Source: Aquibacillus kalidii (GTDB taxonomy: Bacteria; Bacillota; Bacilli; Bacillales; Amphibacillaceae). From it: DNA of 64,000 nt. Where the stretch lies: the NCBI RefSeq assembly GCF_014280935.1, contig NZ_JACLZI010000032.1:1-64000 (forward strand), in the 5' to 3' direction. How positions within the stretch are numbered: position 1 is the stretch's first letter; the number at the start of each line of letters is the position of its first letter. Of the stretch, positions 57,755 to 64,000 are shown one piece after another. The position numbers were made by a program, and so were the translations under genes. The notes below the pieces were generated by a model. The model saw only the letters and a program-made list of their open reading frames with translations, made no database searches and was not told where the DNA came from.

Positions 57755-57985
57755 ATGGCAGCTCGTCGTGGTCGTGCAAAGCGTCGTAAAGTGTGTTATT
57801 TTACAGCGAATGGAATTACACACATCGACTATAAAGATGTAGATTTACTAAGACGTTTCGTTTCTGAACGTGGAAAAATTCTTCCTCGTCGTGTAACTGG
57901 AACTTCTGCAAAGTACCAACGTAAATTAACAAGAGCAATCAAACGTTCTCGTCAAATGGCATTATTGCCATACGTGACTGAGTAG
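57755..57985 (+). CDS. rpsR: 30S ribosomal protein S18
   Basis: A 76-residue S18 with [50 protein letters not shown] and [10 protein letters not shown]. It keeps the single N-terminal cysteine of the C-minus/C-plus families (one Cys, so not a full zinc set). It binds S6. AAAAGGAGG precedes the ATG. It ends the rpsF-ssb-rpsR operon at a strong terminator. Confidence 0.97.
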   Translation: MAARRGRAKRRKVCYFTANGITHIDYKDVDLLRRFVSERGKILPRRVTGTSAKYQRKLTRAIKRSRQMALLPYVTE

Positions 57986-57992
57986 TTAATTA

Positions 57993-58031
57993 TGAAAACC
58001 TATCTGTTTATACAGATAGGTTTTTTTTTGA
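57993..58031 (+). terminator. rpsF-ssb-rpsR terminator
   Basis: AAAACCTATCTG and CAGATAGGTTTT form a 12-bp stem with loop TTTATA and nine or more Ts. Confidence 0.93.
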
Positions 58032-58163
58032 TGACCATAGTAGTCTATATCCTTACTAGTTGGTAGTTATCCTAGTCTTAGAAATCAATAGAAAGAGTAT
58101 ATTTATACGATGAAAATAATATAAATAGATAGCGTTTTCAATATAAATGTTCTGTTATATATG

Positions 58164-58191
58164 TTGACAAACTTTATAATTCTGCTATGAT
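58164..58191 (+). promoter_or_regulatory. serA leader promoter
   Basis: Consensus TTGACA (58164-58169) and TATGAT (58186-58191) are 16 bp apart, with an extended -10 TGC. Transcription should start near 58198, at the head of the T-box. Confidence 0.82.
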
Positions 58192-58197
58192 AAATGA

Positions 58198-58468
58198 AAA
58201 TTCAAAATTCTTAATAAATATGAAGATGGAGAAAGGTTCATTGAATAGGAAACTTAAGAGAGCTGGTGGTTGGTGAAAACCAGTGTTTCTAGCAGTGAGT
58301 AGCACTCCGGAATAGGTAAGCTGAAATATAGTAAGTTTACCCGGAACATGCCCGTTATGCATGATGCCAATGAAGACTGTGGAATATTGCACAGTGAAAA
58401 AGGGTGGTACCGCGTGAGTTAACTTTTCGCCCCTTACCAAGTAGTAGGGGGTGGGAAGTTTTTTTATT
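58198..58468 (+). promoter_or_regulatory. T-box riboswitch upstream of serA
   Basis: The T-box sequence AGGGTGGTACCGCG is at 58400-58413, followed by the terminator arm TTTTCGCCCCTTAC pairing with GTAGGGGGTGGGAA and a T run to about 58467. Upstream, stem I includes GCTGGTGGTTGGTGAAAACC and AGCAGTGAGTAGCACTCC. Serine is the expected ligand class (uncharged tRNA-Ser) because serA follows. A TCC triplet in the CACTCCGG region is a candidate specifier but not confirmed. Control is at transcription termination. Confidence 0.92.
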
Positions 58469-58576
58469 TATTTATATTTAAATACACTTTTATATGTTTT
58501 ATAAATTTTAGGAATTGTTCTCATTTATGTTTATTTAGTAGCCAATAGAATTTTTATTTTATTAGGAGGTAAGGTA

Positions 58577-60166
58577 ATGACAACATTTAAAGTTTTAATC
58601 AGTGATCCGTTAAGTGAAGAAGGTATTCAACCATTAAGGGAAGCAAGTAATATTGAAGTAGTAGTGGATACAGATCTATCTCCAGCTGAATTAGCGGATA
58701 AAATTGGCCAATTTGATGCATTATTAGTTCGTAGCCAGACTAAAGTGACGAGAGAAATCATCAATAAAGCTACTAATTTAAAGATCATCGGTCGTGCTGG
58801 TGTTGGGGTAGATAACATAGATTTAGATGCAGCTACGGAACACGGTATAATTGTTGTTAATGCACCAGACGGAAATACTAATTCTGCAGCAGAGCATACA
58901 ATAGCCATGATTATGTCATTAGCACGTAAAATTCCTCAGGCATTTTATGCACTCAAAAATCAAAAGTGGGATCGGAAATCACATGTAGGTGTAGAACTGA
59001 AAGGGAAGACATTAGGCGTTATTGGGCTAGGTAGAATAGGAGCTGAGGTAGCTACAAGAGCTAAAGGGCAAAGGATGAATATTATTGCCTATGATCCGTT
59101 TCTAACTGCTGAAAAGGCCGAAAAAATGGGTGTTGACTATGGTACTGTAGAGGATGTTGTCCGACAAGCAGACTTTATTACGGTTCATACACCATTATTA
59201 AAAGAGACAAGGCACTTGATTAATAAAGAAGCATTTGAAATGATGAAAGACGGTGTGCAAATTGTTAACTGTGCTCGTGGAGGTATCATTGATGAAGAGG
59301 CTCTCTACGAAGCAATCATAAACAAGAAGGTCGCAGGAGCTGGGTTAGATGTATTTGAAGAAGAGCCTGCCGTTAATCATAAATTACTTGAACTTCCTGA
59401 AGTCATTGCAACGCCACACTTAGGTGCAAGTACTATAGAGGCTCAGGAAAATGTAGCAATAGACGTTAGTGAAGATGTAGTTGGCTTTTTAACTGGAGGT
59501 TTAGCTAGAAACCCTGTGAATTTACCTTCTGTTGCCAAGGATGTTATGAAACGAATTGAGCCATATTTCAACCTATCTGAAAAACTTGGTACGTTTCTTA
59601 CACACCTAACTAAAGATGTGATTGAAGAGATTAATATCGTTTACTCAGGAGAGTTAACAGAGCTTGAGGTTGCCCCTTTAACTAGAAATACAATAAAGGG
59701 AATTCTTAAACGCCATTTAGGAAGTCATGTTAATGATGTTAATGCCTCTTTCCTAGCCGAGAAAAAAGGTATTGATGTTAATGAGCAAAAGTCTAAAGCA
59801 ACTAAAGGATTCACAAATCTTTTAAAAGTAGAAGTCAAAACAAAGGCTGCTACCAGAACAATCGCTGGTACCCTGCTAAATGGTCTCGGAGCAAGAATTG
59901 TTCAAGTTGATAATTATAGTGTTGATGTTGTACCAGAGGGACATATAGTATTTATTCGTCATAAAGACCAACCTGGGGCAATAGGTAAGGTTGGTAGCTT
60001 ATTAGCAGAAAATGAAATAAATATCGCGACTATGCAGGTAGGTCGTTCTAATGTTGGTGGCGATGCAATTATGATTTTAACGGTTGATAAGCTTTTAAAC
60101 GATAATGAGTTACAGCAATTAAATAACCTAGATGATATTAACGGTGTGACAGCAATAGAACTATAA
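58577..60166 (+). CDS. serA: D-3-phosphoglycerate dehydrogenase
   Basis: A 529-residue long-form SerA. It has the Rossmann motif [16 protein letters not shown] and catalytic residues Arg ([14 protein letters not shown]), Glu (DVFEEEP) and His (TPHLGAST). After these come an intervening domain and a C-terminal ACT domain ([20 protein letters not shown]) that usually gives serine feedback. It makes 3-phosphohydroxypyruvate, the first step of serine synthesis. AGGAGGTAA precedes the ATG. It is controlled by the T-box upstream, so it is induced when tRNA-Ser is uncharged. Confidence 0.97.
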   Translation: MTTFKVLISDPLSEEGIQPLREASNIEVVVDTDLSPAELADKIGQFDALLVRSQTKVTREIINKATNLKIIGRAGVGVDNIDLDAATEHGIIVVNAPDGNTNSAAEHTIAMIMSLARKIPQAFYALKNQKWDRKSHVGVELKGKTLGVIGLGRIGAEVATRAKGQRMNIIAYDPFLTAEKAEKMGVDYGTVEDVVRQADFITVHTPLLKETRHLINKEAFEMMKDGVQIVNCARGGIIDEEALYEAIINKKVAGAGLDVFEEEPAVNHKLLELPEVIATPHLGASTIEAQENVAIDVSEDVVGFLTGGLARNPVNLPSVAKDVMKRIEPYFNLSEKLGTFLTHLTKDVIEEINIVYSGELTELEVAPLTRNTIKGILKRHLGSHVNDVNASFLAEKKGIDVNEQKSKATKGFTNLLKVEVKTKAATRTIAGTLLNGLGARIVQVDNYSVDVVPEGHIVFIRHKDQPGAIGKVGSLLAENEINIATMQVGRSNVGGDAIMILTVDKLLNDNELQQLNNLDDINGVTAIEL

Positions 60167-60208
60167 AAAGTATTCCTTAACAGATACAAAAGAAACTTCC
60201 AAAGAACA

Positions 60209-60251
60209 ATAAAAAAGCTTAGTCCTAACATAGTTGGGACTAAGCTTTTAC
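60209..60251. terminator. serA terminator
   Basis: AAAAGCTTAGTCC and GGGACTAAGCTTTT form a 13-14 bp stem with a 9-10 nt loop. It also faces the convergent HAD gene. Confidence 0.9.
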
Positions 60252-60282
60252 TTTTACAAATAAAAGCCTACAAGTGTACTAA

Positions 60283-61068
60283 TTATTTTATATCATTTAA
60301 TATAGAAAATAATTGCTCTAAATGATTGATTTCGTATGTAGGTTTTACCTCACTTCTTGGTTTATCTTCTCGATTAATCCAAACATTTCGAATACCTGCT
60401 CGATTAGAACCAAGAATATCTGTCATTAAGTTATCTCCGACCATAATGACATCATCTTTGTCCTGATTAGCTTTATCTAGTGCATACTCAAAAATATCGG
60501 GATCAGGTTTCCCTTTACCAAATGCACCTGAGATGATTATGTGGTCAAAATAGGGGCGTAGCCTAGACGTGATTTCCAATTTGGTATTTTGTAGACTAGG
60601 AGAACCGTTAGTAAGTAAAAGTAATTGATAGTCATCTTTTAATTTATCTAAAACATCGAAAGTATCCTCATAAACAAATGGATTATCTTTACGATTAATA
60701 GGGAATTGCTCTGCAAGATGTGTAGCAAAGTCTTTATCATCAATACCAATTTGTTTAAGGCCATTAAACCAGGCATCTTTTCGATAAGACGGTACGATTT
60801 TACTCATCTTTTTAAAATTATCCCCACTATCCAAGAAATCCCCCCAAAGTCCTTCAAAAGGGTTTATTCCAATCATCTGTGTAAAATCATATGTTTCATA
60901 AGAAGCATAAAGTATCTTAGCTTCTTCTCGTACAGCGTCTTCTAACTGTGCTGGATTTACCCTGTATTTTTCTTCTGCAAGTTTACAGGTAGCGATAAAT
61001 GCCTGTTTGACACTTTTCTTATCCCAAAGTAGTGTATCATCTAGATCGAAAAAGATAGATTTTATCAT
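60283..61068 (-). CDS. HAD-superfamily phosphatase, YjjG/YfnB type
   Basis: A 261-residue HAD-IA hydrolase with all four motifs: DLDDT (Asp9-type nucleophile in [11 protein letters not shown]), TNGSP, the lysine of [10 protein letters not shown] and [11 protein letters not shown] helical cap occupies about 20-100. The YjjG group dephosphorylates nucleotides, including modified pyrimidine nucleotides, as house cleaning. The exact substrate is not predictable here. It is on the lagging strand between serA and yybS. GGAGGGTAA precedes the ATG. Confidence 0.87.
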   Translation of the reverse strand: MIKSIFFDLDDTLLWDKKSVKQAFIATCKLAEEKYRVNPAQLEDAVREEAKILYASYETYDFTQMIGINPFEGLWGDFLDSGDNFKKMSKIVPSYRKDAWFNGLKQIGIDDKDFATHLAEQFPINRKDNPFVYEDTFDVLDKLKDDYQLLLLTNGSPSLQNTKLEITSRLRPYFDHIIISGAFGKGKPDPDIFEYALDKANQDKDDVIMVGDNLMTDILGSNRAGIRNVWINREDKPRSEVKPTYEINHLEQLFSILNDIK

Positions 61069-61373
61069 TATTACCCTCCAAAAAATTAATAGAAAAAGCA
61101 GGTCATTCCTTATATTATAAAGTAAACGGATATATTTTCAATGTAATATAAATATTCTGAATACCCTTCCATATATATGAATTAACAATAAAAGTGAACA
61201 CTTAGTGAATGAAGTCAACTGGAAACAGAAAGATTTGTAATACCGTGTCATAATGTTTATAATCGAGTAATGAACTTAGTCGTTAGAAGCTAGTGAAAAA
61301 AGCACAGCAAAGATAGCTGTGCTTTTTCTGACAATGTTTGAAAAGTTAGTTGAATCGATAAAGAGGTGTCTCA
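61069..61373 (+). other. yybS leader with terminator-like hairpin
   Basis: A 305-bp gap. On plus, TTGTAA (about 61233-61238) and TATAAT (61256-61261) are 17 bp apart. About 35 bases later AAAAGCACAGC and GCTGTGCTTTTT (61295-61328) form a strong hairpin with a T run, still 45 bp before yybS. This would yield a short transcript or act as an attenuator. Nothing else is visible in the gap. Confidence 0.55.
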
Positions 61374-62312
61374 ATGAATAAAAAAGTATTACAGGAAGGA
61401 TTGTTATTTGCCGCTATATATATGCTATTAATCATAATAACGGTAATCGTTCCTGCTTCGGAGATATTAACTGTATTTTTACTGCCTATACCAATTATTG
61501 TGTATACAGTAAGGAATGGGAACATCTCTGCATGTTTGTTTGTCTTATTTCTATTAGTAGTGTCACTGTTTTATATGATGATCTTATCATTCCCACTTAC
61601 ACTTCTTGCAGGATTAGGGGGATTGTTTATTGGGATGGCTATTAATCAAAAGTTATCAGCCTATGAGATCTTAGCGAGAGGGACTGCTGGTTTTGTACTT
61701 GGGATGTTAATGATATTTATTTTTGTACAGTTAGTTTTTGGAATAAATATTATAAATGAATTAAACCAGACGATGGAACAATCGATAAATACAACACAGG
61801 AGTTAATGAACAGTTTTGGAATTCAACAATTTACTCCAGAAGAGTTAGATCAAATCCGTGAAGAAATTATGGTTGTTGTCGACTTACTTCCAGTTATATT
61901 TGTCGTTATGGCTTTATTCCTTGCATTTATAACGGAATGGCTTAGTTTTAAAGTATTGAATAAGCTAGAAAAGACAAAACTTTATTTTCCGCCATTTAGA
62001 AATTTTGTATTGCCTAAAATATTAGTGTGGGTATATCTATTTACCATTATTTTTTCATCATTTGATTATGAAACTAATAGTATGATGTATCAAGTGAGCA
62101 TTAATGTATCTCAATTAACAGGCATACTTATCGCACTACAAGGGATATCTTTTATCTTTTATTGGACTTATATGAAAAAGGCTTCCATAGCAATACCAAT
62201 AATTGTTACTGTATTTACTGTTCTTTTTCTACCTATTGGACTTTATTTGGCCAGAATCTTAGGTATAATTGATTTAGGTTTTTCATTAAGAAAGAAATTA
62301 AAAGCAAAGTGA
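61374..62312 (+). CDS. yybS: YybS family membrane protein (DUF2232)
   Basis: A 312-residue protein with seven or eight membrane helices, including the N-terminal LFAAIYMLLIIITVIVPASEIL, the family PLTLLAGLGGLFIGMAIN segment, and a periplasm-side segment with INTTQELMNSFGIQQFTPEELDQI before LLPVIFVVMALFLAFITEW. DUF2232 proteins resemble small-molecule energy-coupling or transport subunits, but no function is shown. It is adjacent to gdpP as in B. subtilis (yybS-gdpP-rplI-dnaC). AAAGAGGTGTC precedes the ATG. Confidence 0.88.
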   Translation: MNKKVLQEGLLFAAIYMLLIIITVIVPASEILTVFLLPIPIIVYTVRNGNISACLFVLFLLVVSLFYMMILSFPLTLLAGLGGLFIGMAINQKLSAYEILARGTAGFVLGMLMIFIFVQLVFGINIINELNQTMEQSINTTQELMNSFGIQQFTPEELDQIREEIMVVVDLLPVIFVVMALFLAFITEWLSFKVLNKLEKTKLYFPPFRNFVLPKILVWVYLFTIIFSSFDYETNSMMYQVSINVSQLTGILIALQGISFIFYWTYMKKASIAIPIIVTVFTVLFLPIGLYLARILGIIDLGFSLRKKLKAK

Positions 62313-62343
62313 GCTCGAATTTTGAGTTTGGGAGCTGATTATC

Positions 62344-64000
62344 ATGCCAGATTTTTTTAAGAAGCCAGTAATGAGCAATCATTTATGGATCATATATGGT
62401 TTATCCATTATTCTCCTAGGATTTATTTGGTATTACCAGTTTTTCTTTGGAATCATTATGACCATTCTGCTTGTAGTTTCTTTATACAATAGTATTCGAA
62501 CAGAGCAACAGCTGTTGAATGAGACAGAAGAATATATCACTACGCTATCTTACCGAGTTAAAAAGGTAGGGGAAGAAGCTTTATTAGAAATGCCAATTGG
62601 TATCGTTTTGTATAGTGAGGATTATGTCATTGAATGGACTAATCCGTACATGAATAAATTTACTACAGATGAAAATGTAGTTGGAAAGACCTTAGCTGAT
62701 TTATCAGACGATTTAATACCGATGATTAAAGAAGATAAGGATGAGATTTGGATACCTTTAGATGAATTCGAATTTCAAGCAATAAACAAGAAAGATGAAC
62801 GATTATTATATTTGTTTGACCGTACGAAGCAGACTGAAATTCAAAACTTATATCATAATGAACAAACTGTTTTAGGGATTATTTTCTTAGATAATTATGA
62901 AGAGATCACACAAGCGATGGACGACACTGCTAAAAGCCAGATTAATTCACGTGTAACCTCCATCCTAAATGAATGGTCAACACAGTTCGGTATCTATCTA
63001 AAGCGTACATCACAGGAAAGATTTTTAGCAGTAATGAATCAACAAATACTAGAACAGTTAGAAAAGTCTAAGTTTGAAATATTAGATGAGGTACGCGAAC
63101 TTATATCAGATAAGAATGTACCACTAACACTAAGTATAGGTATAGGTCTTGGCGGTGTGTCGCTACCTATCCTTGGAGAATTAGCACAATCTAGTTTAGA
63201 CTTAGCATTAGGTCGTGGTGGCGACCAAGTGGTGATTAAAGAAGAAGCAGGTAAGGTCCGTTTCTATGGTGGTAAAACAAACCCAATGGAAAAACGAACT
63301 AGGGTTAGAGCACGCGTAATTTCACATGCTTTAAAGGAATTAGTTCGTGAGAGTGAAAATGTTATAATTATGGGACATAAATCACCAGACATGGATTCTA
63401 TTGGTGCTGCTATTGGGATCCTCAAAGTAGCTTTAGCAAATAGTGTGGAAGGATATATTATTTTAGATGAAAATGATATTGATACTGGTGTTCAACGATT
63501 AGTAGAGGAAATTAAAGAAGATGATGAATTGTGGTCGTATTTCGTGGATCCAGACGATGCGATGAATATGGTTACAAAGAATACATTATTAGTAGTTGTT
63601 GATACACACAAGCCTTCACTAGTTGCCGAAGAACGACTATTGAATAAAACAGATCACGTAGTGGTTATTGACCACCATAGACGTGGAGAAGAATTCATCG
63701 ATCATCCAACGTTGGTCTATATGGAACCATATGCGTCTTCCACTGCAGAATTGGTAACAGAATTACTAGAATATCAACCTAAAGATTTAAAAATAAATAT
63801 GCTTGAATCAACGGCACTGTTAGCTGGTATTATTGTTGATACGAAAAGCTTTACCTTAAGAACAGGATCTCGAACATTCGATGCAGCGTCCTATTTACGA
63901 TCAAAAGGTGCAGATACAGTACTTGTACAAAAGTTCATGAAAGAGGACCTCAATATTTATGTAAAACGTAGTCATCTTATTGAAAATACACAAATTTATC
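62344..64000 (+). CDS. gdpP: Cyclic di-AMP phosphodiesterase GdpP (3' end outside window)
   Basis: The frame is open from ATG 62344 to the window edge (552 codons; the family is about 655). Two N-terminal membrane helices (about 14-50) are followed by a PAS-like domain (LEMPIGIVLYSEDYVIEWTNPYMNKF), a degenerate GGDEF domain, then a DHH domain with GHKSPDMDSIGAA, VVVDTHKPS and IDHHRRGEEFID. It cleaves c-di-AMP to pApA and so affects potassium and osmolyte balance and wall stress. The DHHA1 end is cut off by the window. GGGAG is upstream; it starts 31 bp after yybS. Confidence 0.95.
   Translation, partial: MPDFFKKPVMSNHLWIIYGLSIILLGFIWYYQFFFGIIMTILLVVSLYNSIRTEQQLLNETEEYITTLSYRVKKVGEEALLEMPIGIVLYSEDYVIEWTNPYMNKFTTDENVVGKTLADLSDDLIPMIKEDKDEIWIPLDEFEFQAINKKDERLLYLFDRTKQTEIQNLYHNEQTVLGIIFLDNYEEITQAMDDTAKSQINSRVTSILNEWSTQFGIYLKRTSQERFLAVMNQQILEQLEKSKFEILDEVRELISDKNVPLTLSIGIGLGGVSLPILGELAQSSLDLALGRGGDQVVIKEEAGKVRFYGGKTNPMEKRTRVRARVISHALKELVRESENVIIMGHKSPDMDSIGAAIGILKVALANSVEGYIILDENDIDTGVQRLVEEIKEDDELWSYFVDPDDAMNMVTKNTLLVVVDTHKPSLVAEERLLNKTDHVVVIDHHRRGEEFIDHPTLVYMEPYASSTAELVTELLEYQPKDLKINMLESTALLAGIIVDTKSFTLRTGSRTFDAASYLRSKGADTVLVQKFMKEDLNIYVKRSHLIENTQIY

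Overview
The window is a low-GC Firmicutes chromosome segment centred on the replication origin. It has gene content and order typical of a spore-forming Bacillaceae, most like the Oceanobacillus/Virgibacillus group. That placement is inferred from gene order, low GC, sporulation and germination genes (bofA, yaaH, yyaC, a gerABC operon), T-boxes and a Bacillus-type SRP RNA. No species can be fixed from the sequence alone.

Layout. oriC lies at about 39.25-41.45 kb, as two DnaA-box regions flanking dnaA, with a DnaA-trio and AT-rich unwinding region between dnaA and dnaN. Left of it (minus strand, leading-strand sense) run dnaA-dnaN-yaaA-recF-remB-gyrB-gyrA, an HD-GYP gene, guaB, a divergent uracil-DNA glycosylase, dacA, pdxS-pdxT, serS with a T-box leader, tRNA-Ser, proC-type reductase, tRNA-Arg, acsA, nsrR, tadA, SRP RNA, dnaX-ebfC-recR-yaaL-bofA, and the first bases of an rrn operon at the window edge. 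Plus-strand islands on this arm carry yaaC, dgk-dck, a gerABC operon with a small extra membrane gene, a YceI gene, hmp, a DUF421 gene, an LCP-family gene, yaaH and an isochorismatase-like gene. Right of oriC (plus strand) run rpmH-rnpA-yidC-jag, mnmE-mnmG-rsmG, noc, soj-spo0J, a DUF554 gene, a YkvI-like permease gene, an MscS channel gene, yyzM, ychF, rpsF-ssb-rpsR, serA with a T-box, yybS and the start of gdpP. yyaC and a HAD phosphatase gene are on the minus strand there.

How it works together. The core is the replication-initiation, topoisomerase and segregation set. Three perfect parS sites flank noc and soj-spo0J. Around it sit translation (rpmH, SRP RNA, tRNA modification), serine supply and charging (serA and serS, each with a T-box), vitamin B6 synthesis, nucleotide salvage and NO defence (nsrR/hmp with a palindromic operator).

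Accessory signals worth attention: (i) a dispersed intergenic repeat present as inverted pairs at three loci (about 20.8-21.4, 27.2-27.5 and 52.0-52.3 kb), whose outer stems differ in sequence yet stay self-complementary; (ii) one copy of that repeat split by a 194-bp IS1182-like non-autonomous insertion with a 9-bp target duplication; (iii) a decayed psuG remnant beside hmp; (iv) an unannotated 54-codon two-helix gene ending the gerABC operon; (v) a DnaA-box repeat shared between oriC and the region upstream of mnmE; (vi) a near-perfect operator candidate over the YceI promoter. I found no obvious new defence or biosynthetic system; the repeat family is the most unexplained structure.
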